64,000 nucleotides of DNA from Microbacterium oryzae (GTDB lineage Bacteria > Actinomycetota > Actinomycetes > Actinomycetales > Microbacteriaceae): contig NZ_JAUEPM010000009.1 in the NCBI RefSeq assembly GCF_030406385.1, positions 1 to 64,000 of the forward strand, in the 5' to 3' direction. Position 1 is the first letter of the stretch; each line of letters begins with the position of its first letter. A program made the position numbers and the translations under genes. The notes under the pieces were generated by a model. That model made no database searches and had not been told where the DNA came from. It worked only from the letters and a program-made list of their open reading frames with translations. Shown here one piece after another: positions 38,117-49,206 of this stretch.

Positions 38117-39052
38117 CTAGAGTCGACCGCTCCCGGCGACGGTGTCGGCCAGCTCCCCGGCATCGACCTCCCCGGCCTCGAACCAGCGCACGTCGGCATA
38201 GCGCTTGAACCACGAGACCTGACGTCGTGCGTAGCGGCGGGTGAGCGCCTGGGTCTGGGCGACGGCGTCCGACTCGGGCAGATCGCCCGCCAGCTGCGCG
38301 AGGGCCTGGGCGTACCCGATCGCGCGCGGTGCGGTGACACCGCGCTCCAGGCCGCGCCCGCGCAGGGCGCGCACCTCGTCGAGCATCCCCTCCGCCCACA
38401 TCCGCTCGACCCGCCGGTCGAGACGCTCGACGAGCGCCGACCGCTCGAGGCGCAGGCCGAGCACCGTAGCCGGGCGCCAATGCACGGGGGCGTCCGGAAG
38501 CGCCGCTCCGTGAGTGGCCTCCCCCTGCGCCAGCACCTCCAGCGCGCGCACGATTCGGCGGCCATTGTGAGGGTCGACCCGCTCCGCGGTCACGGGGTCC
38601 TCCCGCTGCAGCCGTGCATGGAGCGCACCCGCGCCGAGTCGGGTCAGCTCGTCCTCCAGCTGCGTGCGCAGCGCCTCGTCGCGCGGGGGGAACCGGAACG
38701 CGAACAGCACGCTGGAGACGTAGAGTCCCGACCCCCCGACGAGGATGGCGTCGCGGCCGGCGGCGAGGATCCCGTCGATCGCCGCCCGCGCCTCGGTCTG
38801 ATAGCGGGCGACCGACGCCTCCTCGGTCACGTCGAGCACGTCGAGGAGATGATGCCTGACCCCGCGCCGCTCGTTCAGCGGAAGCTTCGCCGTGCCGATG
38901 TCCATGCCGCGGTAGAGCTGCATGGCGTCGGCGTTCACGACCTCGGCGTCACCGCCGACGGCGCGGATGGCCTCGGCCAGGTCGAGCGAGAGATCGCTCT
39001 TTCCGGTGCCGGTCGCGCCGACGACCGCCCAGAGCCGCGGCGTGCGGCTCAC
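38117..39052 (-). CDS. miaA: tRNA dimethylallyltransferase
   Basis: Adds the isopentenyl group to A37 of tRNAs that read U-starting codons, before MiaB acts. The 311-residue protein has the P-loop GATGTGKS (12-19), [19 protein letters not shown], and the C-terminal [14 protein letters not shown] stretch. The start is GTG 39052, overlapping the miaB stop by 4 nt (GTGA). Confidence 0.96.
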   Translation of the reverse strand: MSRTPRLWAVVGATGTGKSDLSLDLAEAIRAVGGDAEVVNADAMQLYRGMDIGTAKLPLNERRGVRHHLLDVLDVTEEASVARYQTEARAAIDGILAAGRDAILVGGSGLYVSSVLFAFRFPPRDEALRTQLEDELTRLGAGALHARLQREDPVTAERVDPHNGRRIVRALEVLAQGEATHGAALPDAPVHWRPATVLGLRLERSALVERLDRRVERMWAEGMLDEVRALRGRGLERGVTAPRAIGYAQALAQLAGDLPESDAVAQTQALTRRYARRQVSWFKRYADVRWFEAGEVDAGELADTVAGSGRL

Positions 39053-40593
39053 ACGCCGACGCGGATGGTGGGCAGCCCCAGGCGAACCGCGCCGGGGGCC
39101 CCGGCCGGAGCCGCGGGAACGGCGCAGGACGCCGCCTGGGCACGATCCCACGCGTCGCCGGCGCGCGTGCGGCGGGTGCGCAGCGGCGCGCCGTCGGGGC
39201 TGTCGGCGAGAAGGTGGAACGGCGCTGCGTGGGTGATGACGGCTGTGACGACATCGCCCGGACGCGGACGCTCCGAGCCTGCGGGCAGCTCGACGTGGAC
39301 GAGCCGGTTGTCCTCCGCACGACCGGTGAGCCGGTGCGTGGCGGCGTCCTTCTTGCCCTCGCCGGTGGAGACGAGCACCTCGACCGAGCGGCCCAGCTGC
39401 TTCTGGTTCTCCTCGAGGGAGATGCGCTCCTGCAGGGCCAGCAGGCGGTCGTACCGTTCCTGCACGACCTCCTTCGGCACCTGGTTCGGCATGGTGGCGG
39501 CGGGGGTGCCCGCGCGCACCGAGTACTGGAAGGTGAACGCGTTGGCGAAGCGCGCCTGCTCGACCACGCGCAGCGTGTCCTCGAAGTCCGCGTCGGTCTC
39601 GCCGGGGAAGCCGACGATGATGTCCGTCGAGATCGCGGCGTGCGGGATGCGCTCGCGAACGCGGTCGAGGATGCCGAGGAACTTCGCGCTGCGGTAGGAG
39701 CGGCGCATCGCCTTGAGGATGCTGTCGCTGCCGGACTGCAGCGGCATGTGGAGCTGCGGCATCACGGCCGGGGTCTCGGCCATTGCCGCGATGACGTCGT
39801 CGGTGAAGGCCGCGGGGTGCGGACTGGTGAACCGGATCCGCTCGAGTCCTTCGATCTCGCCGGCCGCGCGCAGCAGCTTGCCGAAGGCCTGACGGTCGCC
39901 GAACTCGACGCCGTAGGTGTTGACGTTCTGGCCGAGGAGGGTGACCTCGATCGCGCCGTCGTCGACGAGGAGGCGGAGTTCGCTGAGGACGTCGCCGGGG
40001 CGGCGGTCCTTCTCCTTCCCCCGCAGGCTCGGGACGATGCAGAACGTGCAGGTGTTGTTGCACCCGACGGAGATGGATACCCAGCCGGAGTACGTGGAGT
40101 CGCGCTTGGTCGGCAGCGTGGAGGGGAACACCTCGAGCGCCTCGAGGATCTCGACCTCCGCCTCGCCGTTGTGGCGCGAGCGCTCCAGGAGCTCGGGAAG
40201 AGCGCCCATGTTGTGCGTGCCGAAGACGACGTCGACCCAGGGTGCGCGATCGAGCACGGCCTCCCGGTCCATCTGGGCGAGGCACCCGCCCACCGCGATC
40301 TGCATGCCGGCGCGGGCGTCCTTGCGGGACTTCAGGTGTCCGAGGGTGCCGTAGAGCTTGCCGGATGCGTTCTCGCGCACCGCGCAGGTGTTGATGACGA
40401 CGAGGTCGGCCTCCTCGCCCGGCTCGACCTTCACGTAGCCCGCGCTCTCGAGCGAGCCCGACAGCCGCTCGGAGTCGTGCACGTTCATCTGGCACCCGAA
40501 GGTGCGCACCTCGTACGAGCGCGCGCGGCCCTCGGCGTCGAGGGCGGCGGGCGAGGGATCGATGAGCGTCGGGGCGCTGGATGGCGTAGTCAT
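39049..40593 (-). CDS. miaB: tRNA-2-methylthio-N6-dimethylallyladenosine synthase
   Basis: Radical-SAM methylthiolation of i6A37, the step after MiaA. The 514-residue protein has the UPF0004 domain with cysteines C34, C70 and C104, the radical-SAM cluster C178-x3-C182-x2-C185, and a C-terminal TRAM domain (about 380-445). ATG 40593 is preferred over GTG 40602 because a promoter-like GTGTCG-17-TAGAAT ends just upstream and would put the GTG at or before the transcription start. About 60 extra Ala/Gly-rich residues follow the TRAM domain. Confidence 0.95.
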   Translation of the reverse strand: MTTPSSAPTLIDPSPAALDAEGRARSYEVRTFGCQMNVHDSERLSGSLESAGYVKVEPGEEADLVVINTCAVRENASGKLYGTLGHLKSRKDARAGMQIAVGGCLAQMDREAVLDRAPWVDVVFGTHNMGALPELLERSRHNGEAEVEILEALEVFPSTLPTKRDSTYSGWVSISVGCNNTCTFCIVPSLRGKEKDRRPGDVLSELRLLVDDGAIEVTLLGQNVNTYGVEFGDRQAFGKLLRAAGEIEGLERIRFTSPHPAAFTDDVIAAMAETPAVMPQLHMPLQSGSDSILKAMRRSYRSAKFLGILDRVRERIPHAAISTDIIVGFPGETDADFEDTLRVVEQARFANAFTFQYSVRAGTPAATMPNQVPKEVVQERYDRLLALQERISLEENQKQLGRSVEVLVSTGEGKKDAATHRLTGRAEDNRLVHVELPAGSERPRPGDVVTAVITHAAPFHLLADSPDGAPLRTRRTRAGDAWDRAQAASCAVPAAPAGAPGAVRLGLPTIRVGV

Positions 40594-40642
40594 GACCTGC
40601 ACATTCTACGTTCCGCCCTTCGCCTCGACACCGAGGGATCGC

Positions 40643-41506
40643 TCAGCGGAAGCGCACGCCGCGTCCGCCGCCGCGGGCCTCCTCAAGCGCTCGACGGGCG
40701 GCCGACATGGCGAGCGAGCCGCCGAAGCCGCGGCGCCCCAGCTGGCCCACGAGACGGCGGAGCGCGGTGTCGTCGTCGTATCGCACCAGGCTCTGGGCCT
40801 TGCTGCGGGCGAACTCGAGGGCGCGCTCCTCGTCGTCGTCGGGAAGCTCCGCGAGGGCCGCATCCGCGACGTCGCGGGCGATCCCGCGCGCGGACAGCGC
40901 CTGCGCGATCGCGCGGCGGCCTTGGTTCTTGCGCGTCGTGCCGACGTGCACGAGCTGCTCGGCGAGGGCCGCGTCGTCGAGCGCGCCCAGCCGCTCCAGG
41001 CGGTCGACGATCGTGTCGATGGCCACGGCGTCCGCGCCGTCCTGGCGGAGACGGGTGCGGGCCTCGCTCACGGAGAGCGAGCGCGAGCGGAGTGCCCGCA
41101 GCAGACGTGCTTCCGCGGCCTCCGCCGCTTCGGTCGCCGCCGCGCCGTCGGCGTCCGCCTGGTCCGGTTCGATCTCCAGGAATCGCACGCCATCGCGGAC
41201 GATGGTGCTCACCGCCGGCACCGCCTGCGGGCGTCCGGCGCGGAGATCGCGCCAGGTGGTGTGCCACCCTTCGGCGTCGGCCGTGCCATCGGCATCAGCC
41301 GGGACATCGGGGTCGGCCGGGACATCGGGGTCGGCCGGGACATCGGCGTCAACCGGGACACTCGTATCGGCCGGAGCATCGGCGCCGGCCGCGGCGGGCC
41401 GAGCCCCGGCGGCCGACGCCGGGTGGTCGGAGCGCGCGCCGCGCGCCCCGAACAGCGGGATCACGGGGGCGAGGTCCGCCTCGCCCCCGTCGGTCGACTC
41501 CGTCAT
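40643..41506 (-). CDS. recX: RecX regulator with repeat-rich N-terminal extension
   Basis: Inhibits RecA filament growth by binding the filament groove. The conserved RecX helices occupy about residues 120-287 (LLRALRSRSLSVSEARTRL, LDDAALAEQLV, RRGFGG). The first ~115 residues are an Ala/Asp/Pro-rich extension, including six-residue repeats encoded by an 18-bp tandem repeat (41287-41394). It begins 13 nt after recA, and a 12-bp hairpin lies within codons 6-15. It is therefore SOS-controlled with recA but probably made in smaller amount. Confidence 0.9.
   Translation of the reverse strand: MTESTDGGEADLAPVIPLFGARGARSDHPASAAGARPAAAGADAPADTSVPVDADVPADPDVPADPDVPADADGTADAEGWHTTWRDLRAGRPQAVPAVSTIVRDGVRFLEIEPDQADADGAAATEAAEAAEARLLRALRSRSLSVSEARTRLRQDGADAVAIDTIVDRLERLGALDDAALAEQLVHVGTTRKNQGRRAIAQALSARGIARDVADAALAELPDDDEERALEFARSKAQSLVRYDDDTALRRLVGQLGRRGFGGSLAMSAARRALEEARGGGRGVRFR
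41287..41394. repeat. 18-bp tandem repeat inside recX
   Basis: Six 18-bp units start at 41287, 41305, 41323, 41341, 41359 and 41377; the second and third are identical (CATCGGGGTCGGCCGGGA). The unit is a multiple of three, so changes in copy number keep the frame and alter only the VPAD-rich linker of RecX. Confidence 0.85.
41463..41490 (-). other. Hairpin in the first codons of recX
   Basis: ACGGGGGCGAGG (41463-41474) pairs perfectly over 12 bp with 41479-41490 around TCCG. It lies 30-57 nt past the recA stop, inside the recX reading frame. In E. coli a hairpin between recA and recX cuts recX read-through; a similar effect is inferred here. Confidence 0.6.
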
Positions 41507-41519
41507 GCTGAGTCAGGCC

Positions 41520-42575
<1,056 letters not shown>

Positions 42576-42772
42576 TTCCTGTTCCTTATCCACTCGTGTG
42601 CCGCCGCCTGTAGGCTGTCGCGCCCCGACCGGATGGCCGGCTGCTGCGACAAGGCGCGTGGCGCTGGTGCCGATCACCACGCTACGGAGGGCCACCGACA
42701 TTGCCGTCGGGGCACCGTGTCTGTGGAGGGCCGACGCCTCGCAACCACGTTGTGCACGAGGCTACGCCCGCG
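42576..42772 (-). promoter_or_regulatory. Long recA leader and promoter region
   Basis: On the minus strand TAGCCT follows the LexA box and is 18 nt from TCGAAA, giving a candidate promoter whose -35 overlaps the operator. Transcription from there would give a leader of roughly 170 nt before the recA ATG. I see no other gene in this gap. Confidence 0.4.
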
Positions 42773-42788
42773 TCGAACGGATTTTCGA
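42773..42788. promoter_or_regulatory. LexA (SOS) box upstream of recA
   Basis: TCGAACGGATTTTCGA matches the actinobacterial SOS consensus TCGAAC-N4-GTTCGA at 11 of 12 defined positions. It overlaps the -35 of a promoter candidate for recA-recX. Confidence 0.75.
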
Positions 42789-42832
42789 CGACACGCCGTG
42801 ATCAGACTCGCCGAGCCTCGAACATCGGCGAC

Positions 42833-43051
42833 TCAGCGCCGCGGCTCCTGACGCCCCGCTCCGTACCGTCGCGAGGGCGGCACGTCGGTGTCGGCGCACA
42901 GCGCCAGCCAGATCTCCTGCGGCGGAACTCCCTCGTCGAGGGCCTCCTGGGCGGTGCGGCCGATCCCGGTGAGCACGAGGTCGCTGACCAGCGACGACGC
43001 GCGGCCGCCGAACTCCTCGTCGACCGCGCGCAGGAACTCGCTTCTGCGCAT
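42833..43051 (-). CDS. DUF3046 family protein
   Basis: A small 72-residue protein of unknown function that recurs between clgR and recA in actinobacteria. MRRSEFLRAVDEEFG and TAQEALDEGVPPQEIWLALC are the conserved stretches. It begins 5 nt after the clgR stop and must be co-transcribed with it. No catalytic motif is visible. Confidence 0.8.
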   Translation of the reverse strand: MRRSEFLRAVDEEFGGRASSLVSDLVLTGIGRTAQEALDEGVPPQEIWLALCADTDVPPSRRYGAGRQEPRR

Positions 43052-43056
43052 CCGGG

Positions 43057-43371
43057 TCAGCGGTAGGACAGCTCGGGGCCGACCTCGGCGATGAGGTCGT
43101 CGGGCACCACGTCGGGGAACGAAGGCACGTCGAGCCCCTCGAGCACCGCGATGCGGTCGCCGACGGTGCGGTAGATCGTCGAGATGGGGACGTCGAGCGC
43201 CTCGGCCACCGACGCGAGGATCTCGCTCGAGGCCTCCTTCTGTCCGCGCTCGACCTCGCTGAGGTATCCGAGCGCGACACTGGCCTTGCTGGCCACCTGT
43301 CGGAGGGTCTGGCCCTTCTGCTGGCGGAAGCCGCGCAGCACGTCGCCGATCTCCTGACGAACCAGAATCAT
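43057..43371 (-). CDS. clgR: XRE-type regulator ClgR
   Basis: Activator of clp protease and other stress genes in actinobacteria. The 104-residue protein has a Cro/CI helix-turn-helix, QTLRQVASKASVALGYLSE and VERGQKEASSE (about 20-50), matching ClgR in helix sequence. GAGGAGGGG precedes the ATG. Upstream TTAAAG-17-TACTCT is a promoter candidate. Its place after pgsA-cinA and before recA is that of mycobacterial and corynebacterial clgR. ClgR is unstable in those bacteria through Clp proteolysis; the C-terminus here does not end in a clear AA degron. Confidence 0.85.
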   Translation of the reverse strand: MILVRQEIGDVLRGFRQQKGQTLRQVASKASVALGYLSEVERGQKEASSEILASVAEALDVPISTIYRTVGDRIAVLEGLDVPSFPDVVPDDLIAEVGPELSYR

Positions 43372-43496
43372 GACTATCCCCTCCTCACTGGCGTATCACC
43401 GGGTGCATAAGAGTACAACGCGGGTGAACCCACTTTAATCCCGCTTGACAGGACGAGGGCGAGCGCTCTGGCCGAGAATCCGCCGAGCGATGGCCC

Positions 43497-43997
43497 TCAG
43501 ATCTCTGCGACGGCGAGATCCAGCGCGGCGAGCACCGACTGCGCGCGGATCTCCTCGCGGTCGCCGTCGAAGAGGTGGGAGGAGACGACGATGCGGTCGG
43601 GCGTGGCGACGGCCACGTGCACGGTGCCGACCGGCTGACCGTCGGGCGAGACCGGGCCGGCGATGCCCGTCGTGGCGAGCCCCACCATCGTCTCCTCGTC
43701 TGCAAGCGACAGGACGCGTCGCACGCCGAGCGCCATCTGCCGGGCCACGTCGGGGTGCACGGCGCCTTCCGCTGCAAGCAGGTCCTCATCGACACCGAGC
43801 ACGGTCTGCTTGATCGTGGTGTCGTACGCCACGACCCCGCCCCGCATCCGCTGCGACGACCCGGGCACGTCGATGATCGCCGACGCCAGCAGCCCGCCGG
43901 TGAGCGACTCCGCCGTCCCGATGCTCCAGTTGCGCGCGCTCAGGCGCCGCAGCAGCTCATTCGCCACCGCGAGGGTCTCGCGTTCGATCTCACTCAT
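43497..43997 (-). CDS. cinA: CinA C-terminal domain nicotinamide-nucleotide amidase
   Basis: Deamidates NMN to NaMN in pyridine-nucleotide recycling (PncC activity). The 166-residue protein is the stand-alone C-terminal domain, with GTAESLTGGLLASAI (25-39 region) and GLATTGIAGP. The N-terminal molybdopterin-like domain of full CinA is absent. ATG 43997 overlaps pgsA by 8 nt; an upstream in-frame ATG would overlap more and add an Arg-rich tail. Confidence 0.9.
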   Translation of the reverse strand: MSEIERETLAVANELLRRLSARNWSIGTAESLTGGLLASAIIDVPGSSQRMRGGVVAYDTTIKQTVLGVDEDLLAAEGAVHPDVARQMALGVRRVLSLADEETMVGLATTGIAGPVSPDGQPVGTVHVAVATPDRIVVSSHLFDGDREEIRAQSVLAALDLAVAEI

Positions 43998-44571
43998 GCG
44001 TCTTGCCCTTCGCGCCGCGCACCTGCGCGACGACATAGTCGATTCCGCTGGCGACCGTGAGGACCACGACCACCCACATCAGGACCTGCGTGACGAGCGA
44101 GAAGCCGCCCTCGCCGATGACGAGCCAGATCGGCAGCAGCGCCCAGCCGAGCGCCACGCCCTGGAAGGCGGTCTTCATCTTGCCCATCCAGGCCGCCGCG
44201 ACGACGTGCTGTCGCGCGACGACGAACCGGTGGATCGTGATCCCCCACTCCCTCACCAGGATGACCACGACCATCCACCACGGCATCTCGTCGAGGATCG
44301 CGAGACCGACGAAGGCGGCTCCGGTGAGGAGCTTGTCGGCGATCGGATCCCAGAGCTTGCCGAAGTCGCTGACGAGGTCGTACCGGCGGGCGAGATAGCC
44401 GTCGACCCAGTCCGTCGAGATCGCCACGATGAACAGCACGGCCGCGACCCACCGCAACGCGAGGTCGTGCTCGCCCAGGCGGCCGCCCGCGAGCAGCACG
44501 ATGAAGAACACGACCGCGAGCGGGATGCGCACGACGGTGAGGATGTTCGGCAGCTGCCGCGGGATGGCCAT
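43990..44571 (-). CDS. pgsA: CDP-diacylglycerol-glycerol-3-phosphate phosphatidyltransferase
   Basis: Integral membrane enzyme making phosphatidylglycerol phosphate. The 193-residue protein has the CDP-alcohol phosphotransferase signature with D57-G58, A61-R62, G71, D75 and D79, and about five membrane helices. It lies 12 nt after ftsK and overlaps cinA by 8 nt. In actinobacteria several paralogues exist; this one, next to ftsK and clgR, corresponds to mycobacterial PgsA3 by position. Confidence 0.92.
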   Translation of the reverse strand: MAIPRQLPNILTVVRIPLAVVFFIVLLAGGRLGEHDLALRWVAAVLFIVAISTDWVDGYLARRYDLVSDFGKLWDPIADKLLTGAAFVGLAILDEMPWWMVVVILVREWGITIHRFVVARQHVVAAAWMGKMKTAFQGVALGWALLPIWLVIGEGGFSLVTQVLMWVVVVLTVASGIDYVVAQVRGAKGKTHE

Positions 44572-44583
44572 GGCCTCAGTCTC

Positions 44584-47367
44584 TCAGTACCGCGGCTCGT
44601 CACGCCCGGTGAGACTCCAGGCGTCTTCCGACTCGCTCTCGTCGACCGTCTCGTGGCCGGCGAACTGCGCCTCGATCGGGTCCTGCGCGTAGCGGTCTTC
44701 GTCGGCCGGAACCGCGACGGCAGCGGGCTTCTCCTCCGCCGCACCCGCGGTCTGCTCCGCCGGCGGCTCCTCGCCGCGCAGCTTCGCGAGCACACCCGCG
44801 AGCTGCTCGGGCTTGACCAGCACGTCGCGCGCCTTCGAGCCCTCGGACGGGCCGACGATCTCGCGCGACTCGAGCAGGTCCATCAGGCGCCCGGCCTTCG
44901 CGAACCCGACGCGGAGCTTGCGCTGCAGCATCGAGGTGGAGCCGAACTGGCTGGACACGATGAGCTCGGCGGCGGCCAGGAGGAGCTCGAGGTCGTCGCC
45001 GATGTCCTCGTCGACCTCCTTCTTCTTCGGCTCCAGCGCCTCCGCCACGTCGGAGCGGTACTCCGGACGCGCCTGTCCCGTGACGTGCGCGACGACCTTC
45101 TCGATCTCGTCCTCGGTGACCCACGCACCCTGCACGCGCAGCGCCTTGGACGACCCCATCGGCGAGAACAGGGCGTCGCCCTGGCCGATGAGCTTGTCGG
45201 CGCCGGGCTGGTCGAGGATGACGCGGCTGTCGGTGACGCTGGTCACGGCGAAGGCGAGGCGGGATGGCACGTTCGCCTTGATCAGGCCCGTCACGACGTC
45301 GACGGAGGGGCGCTGCGTCGCCAGCACGAGGTGGATGCCGGAGGCCCGCGCGAGCTGCGTGATGCGCACGATCGAGTCCTCGACGTCACGCGGGGCCACC
45401 ATCATGAGGTCGGCGAGCTCGTCGACGACCACGAGGAGGTACGGGTAGGGCTTGAGGACCCGCTCGCTGCCGGCCGGCACGTCGACATCGCCGGCCACCA
45501 CGGCGCGGTTGAAGTCGTCGATGTGGCGGAACCCGAACGACGCGAGGTCGTCGTACCGCATGTCCATCTCCTTCACCACCCACTGCAGGGCCTCGGCGGC
45601 CTTCTTCGCGTTGGTGATGATGGGCGTGATGAGGTGCGGGACGCCGGCGTAGTTCGTCAGCTCCACGCGCTTGGGGTCGATGAGCACCATGCGCACCTCG
45701 CTGGGCTTCGCGCGCATGAGAAGGCTGGTGATCATCGAGTTGACGAAGCTGGACTTTCCGGAGCCCGTCGAGCCGGCCACGAGGAGGTGCGGCATCTTCG
45801 CGAGGTTCGCCAGGACGAACCCGCCGCCGACGTCCTTGCCGACGCCGATGGTGAGCGGGTGCGTGGACTTCTGCGCGGCGGGCGAGCGGAGCACGTCGCC
45901 GAGAGCGACGGTCTCGCGGTCGGCGTTCGGGATCTCCACGCCGATCGCGCTCTTGCCGGGGATCGGGGCGAGGATCCGCACGTCGTTCGACGCCACCGCG
46001 TAGGAGATGTTGTTCGACAGCTGGGTGATCTTCTCGACCTTGACCCCGGGGCCGAGCTCGATCTCGTACTGCGTCACGGTCGGACCACGCGAGAACCCCG
46101 TGACGCTGGCGTCGACCTTGAACTGCTCGAACACGCTGGTGATCTGCGCGACGACGCGGTCGTTCGACTCCGAATGGGCGACGGCAGGCGGACCGGCCGC
46201 GAGCGCCCCAGGGGACGGCAGCACGTACGGCTGCGACGGCGGCTGCGGCCCGCGTCCGCCGGGGCCGTCCGTGCCGAACCCGGTGAAGCCCGGGAGGTCG
46301 TCGTCCTCGAGGTCGTCGCCGTCGCCCACGAGCGCGGTGCGGGCCTCGGCGTCGTCACGGAGGCCTGCGACGACGGACTCCGAGATCGCCTCGGTCACCG
46401 CATCGGCGGGCGCGGCGGCGCTCTCCGAGGTGACGATGGCCTGGTGGTACCCGCGATCGCTCTGGTCGGTGAGCAGCTCGGTGAGGTCCTGCGGCTCGGA
46501 GACGACCTCGGGGTCCTCCTCGCGGCCGGACTTGTTCCGACGCCACCACGGCACGTTCGACTCTGCGTCGCCCTCGTCCTGATCGAGCACCTTCGTCGGG
46601 GCCGTGGCGCCCTTCGCGGGCTTCTCCGGCTTCTCCTCGCGCGGCGTACGCTCGGCGTCGAACAACCACAGGTACAGATCGCCCAGGCGCGTGAGGATCC
46701 GGTTCGGGGGCGTCTTGGTGATGATGAGGAGGCTCAGCACGGCCAGGAGCGACAGCACGATGTACGCGCCCACGTCGGTGATGAGGTAGGCCATGGCCTC
46801 GGCCACCAGCCAGCCGAAGAGGCCGCCCGCCTCGCTGAGCACGACCACGCCGTCGACCGGCTTCGGGCGACCGCCGGCGACGTGGAGGAAGCCCGCGATC
46901 GTGACCGTGAGCATGCCGAAGCCGATGCCGACCCGTCCGTTGTCGTTGACCGACGAGGGATGGCGGAAGAGCCAGCCGGCCAGGAGCAGGAGCAGCACAG
47001 GGAACACGAATGCCGCGCGCCCGATGAGGGCGCCGAAGGTGTAGCTGCTGATGCTGGCGGCCACGGGGTTCCCAATCAGGAACCACTCCACGACCGCGCC
47101 GATGACGGCGAGGAGCACGAGCAGCAGCGGGAAGCCGTCGCGCCGCTGGTCCTTCTCCAGCACCTCGGGGCCGAACGCGCGGAACAGCCCGCCGACCGCG
47201 CGGGCGAGCCCGTTCCAGCCGCGCACCACGGGCGACGGCCGGTCGCTCTCGTCGATGTAGCGCTGCGGCGCGGGCTCCGCCTTCTTGCGCGGGCGCGCGG
47301 CCGCCTTCGAGGCTCCCCGGCCGGCGGAGGCTCCGGGGGTCTTGGACGCGGCGGACGTACGTGGCAT
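44584..47367 (-). CDS. ftsK: DNA translocase FtsK
   Basis: Pumps chromosome DNA through the division septum. The 927-residue protein starts with a basic tail, then four membrane helices (about 60-225), a Pro/Glu-rich linker (225-400), and the motor domain with Walker [10 protein letters not shown] near 533 and Walker [13 protein letters not shown]. The C-terminal winged-helix gamma domain (about 800-865) reads orienting sequences. It lies after rnj and before pgsA as in most actinobacteria. Confidence 0.95.
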   Translation of the reverse strand: MPRTSAASKTPGASAGRGASKAAARPRKKAEPAPQRYIDESDRPSPVVRGWNGLARAVGGLFRAFGPEVLEKDQRRDGFPLLLVLLAVIGAVVEWFLIGNPVAASISSYTFGALIGRAAFVFPVLLLLLAGWLFRHPSSVNDNGRVGIGFGMLTVTIAGFLHVAGGRPKPVDGVVVLSEAGGLFGWLVAEAMAYLITDVGAYIVLSLLAVLSLLIITKTPPNRILTRLGDLYLWLFDAERTPREEKPEKPAKGATAPTKVLDQDEGDAESNVPWWRRNKSGREEDPEVVSEPQDLTELLTDQSDRGYHQAIVTSESAAAPADAVTEAISESVVAGLRDDAEARTALVGDGDDLEDDDLPGFTGFGTDGPGGRGPQPPSQPYVLPSPGALAAGPPAVAHSESNDRVVAQITSVFEQFKVDASVTGFSRGPTVTQYEIELGPGVKVEKITQLSNNISYAVASNDVRILAPIPGKSAIGVEIPNADRETVALGDVLRSPAAQKSTHPLTIGVGKDVGGGFVLANLAKMPHLLVAGSTGSGKSSFVNSMITSLLMRAKPSEVRMVLIDPKRVELTNYAGVPHLITPIITNAKKAAEALQWVVKEMDMRYDDLASFGFRHIDDFNRAVVAGDVDVPAGSERVLKPYPYLLVVVDELADLMMVAPRDVEDSIVRITQLARASGIHLVLATQRPSVDVVTGLIKANVPSRLAFAVTSVTDSRVILDQPGADKLIGQGDALFSPMGSSKALRVQGAWVTEDEIEKVVAHVTGQARPEYRSDVAEALEPKKKEVDEDIGDDLELLLAAAELIVSSQFGSTSMLQRKLRVGFAKAGRLMDLLESREIVGPSEGSKARDVLVKPEQLAGVLAKLRGEEPPAEQTAGAAEEKPAAVAVPADEDRYAQDPIEAQFAGHETVDESESEDAWSLTGRDEPRY

Positions 47368-47405
47368 TGCTCCACGGTACGTCCCCCGCCCGACATCCGC
47401 CCGGA

Positions 47406-47447
47406 GCGACGCGGATCGGGGCGGGATCCCGCCCCGATCCGCGTCGC
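47406..47447. terminator. Terminator between rnj and ftsK
   Basis: A perfect 19-bp stem, 47406-47424 with 47429-47447, around GATC; the whole is a continuous palindrome. It begins 3 nt after the rnj stop and separates rnj from ftsK, so ftsK needs its own promoter in the remaining ~38 nt or read-through. Confidence 0.75.
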
Positions 47448-47449
47448 GA

Positions 47450-49126
47450 TCAGGCCTCGATGACGAGCGGCACGATCATCGGGCGCCGGCGCAGCGACTG
47501 GTTCACCCAGCGGCCGATGGTGCGGCGGATGATCTGCGACAGCGCGTGGTTGTCGCGCACGCCCTTCTGCGCTGCCTCTTCGAGCGCCGCGACGATCTTC
47601 GGCTTCACCTTGTCGAAGACGCGGTCCTCCTCGGCGATGCCGCGGGCGTGGATCTCCGGGCCGGTGACGATCTTCCCGGTCTGGGCGTCGACGACGACGA
47701 TGACCGAGACGAAGCCCTCCTCGCCGAGCGTGCGCCGGTCTTTGAGGTCGGCGTCGGTGATCGCACCGACGCTCGAGCCGTCGACGTACACGAACCCGAG
47801 GTCGAGCTGGCCGGTCACCCGGGCGACGCCGTTCTTCAGGTCGACGACGGTGCCGTTGGAGCCGAGGATCGTGCGCTCGGGCGCGATGCCGGTGTCCTGG
47901 GCGAGCTTGGCGCTCGCCATGAGGTGGCGGTACTCGCCGTGGACGGGGAGCACGTTCTTCGGCTTGAGGATGTTGTAGCAGTACAGCAGCTCGCCCGCCG
48001 CGGCGTGACCAGACACATGCACCTTGGCGTTGGCCTTGTGCACGACGTTCGCGCCGAGCTTCGTCAGGCCGTCGATGACCCGGTAGACCGCGTTCTCGTT
48101 GCCGGGGATGAGGCTCGAGGCGAGGATGACGGTGTCGCCCTCGCCCGGCTCGATCTCGTGGTCGAGGTTGGCCATCCGGCTGAGCACGGCCATGGGCTCG
48201 CCCTGCGACCCCGTCGACATGTAGACGATCCGGTGATCGGGGATGTCCCGCGCCTTCTTGTAGTCGACGAGCACGCCGTCGGGCACGTTGAGGTACCCGA
48301 GGTCCGCGGCGATCGTCATGTTGCGCACCATGCTGCGGCCGAGGAGCGCGACGCGGCGGCCGTTCGCGGCGGCGGCGTCGAGCACCTGCTGCACGCGGTG
48401 CACGTGGCTCGAGAAGCTCGCGACGATGACGCGGCCCTTGGTCTTCGAGATGACCTGGTCGAGCACGGGGCCGATCTGGCGCTCGGCGGGTGTGAACCCG
48501 GGAACGTCGGCATTGGTGGAGTCGGGCAGGAAGAGGTCGACGCCCTCCTCGCCCAGGCGCGCGAAGGCGCGAAGGTCGGTGATGCGGCCGTCGAGCGGCA
48601 GCTGGTCCATCTTGAAGTCGCCGGTGTGCAGGACGAGGCCCGCCTCCGTCCGGATGGCGACGGCCAGGGCGTCGGGGATCGAGTGGTTCACCGCGATGAA
48701 CTCCAGCTCGAACGGACCCATCTCCCAGCGCTCGCCCTCCTTGACGACGTGGGCGGCGGGAGAGATCCGATGCTCCTTGAGCTTCGCCGAGACCAGCGCC
48801 AGCGTCAGCGCGGAGCCGATGATGGGGATGTCCGGGCGCTTCTTGAGCAGGTACGGCACGGCGCCGATGTGGTCCTCGTGCCCGTGCGTGAGCACGATGC
48901 CCACCACGTCGTCGAGGCGGCCGCGCAACGGCTCCATGTCGGGCAGGATCAGGTCCACGCCCGGCTGGTGCTCCTCAGGGAAGAGGACGCCGCAGTCGAC
49001 GATGAGGATCTCGCCGTCGATCTCGTAGGTGGTCATGTTGCGACCCACCTCGCCGAGACCGCCGAGCGGAGTGACCCGCAGCGTTCCGGGGGTGAGGTCT
49101 GCGGGAGGAGCAACCGGTGTGGACAT
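47450..49126 (-). CDS. rnj: Ribonuclease J
   Basis: Metallo-beta-lactamase fold RNase with 5'-exo and endo activity, central to mRNA and rRNA processing. The 558-residue protein has the zinc motif H81-G-H83-E-D85-H86, [18 protein letters not shown] in the beta-CASP domain, and [16 protein letters not shown] precedes the ATG. It lies 80 nt after dapA, the usual actinobacterial pair. Confidence 0.96.
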   Translation of the reverse strand: MSTPVAPPADLTPGTLRVTPLGGLGEVGRNMTTYEIDGEILIVDCGVLFPEEHQPGVDLILPDMEPLRGRLDDVVGIVLTHGHEDHIGAVPYLLKKRPDIPIIGSALTLALVSAKLKEHRISPAAHVVKEGERWEMGPFELEFIAVNHSIPDALAVAIRTEAGLVLHTGDFKMDQLPLDGRITDLRAFARLGEEGVDLFLPDSTNADVPGFTPAERQIGPVLDQVISKTKGRVIVASFSSHVHRVQQVLDAAAANGRRVALLGRSMVRNMTIAADLGYLNVPDGVLVDYKKARDIPDHRIVYMSTGSQGEPMAVLSRMANLDHEIEPGEGDTVILASSLIPGNENAVYRVIDGLTKLGANVVHKANAKVHVSGHAAAGELLYCYNILKPKNVLPVHGEYRHLMASAKLAQDTGIAPERTILGSNGTVVDLKNGVARVTGQLDLGFVYVDGSSVGAITDADLKDRRTLGEEGFVSVIVVVDAQTGKIVTGPEIHARGIAEEDRVFDKVKPKIVAALEEAAQKGVRDNHALSQIIRRTIGRWVNQSLRRRPMIVPLVIEA

Positions 49127-49206
49127 CGTCCGCCTTCCGGGATGCCCATCGGCATCCGGTTCGTCGTTTTCGGTGTTGTCGCGACGACCAGTGCCGCCGC
49201 GGAAAG

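Noticed and set aside
43663..47463. Open plus-strand frame of over 1200 codons antisense to ftsK, pgsA and cinA
   Set aside because: Same high-GC effect; composition is abnormal and the minus-strand genes have clear motifs.
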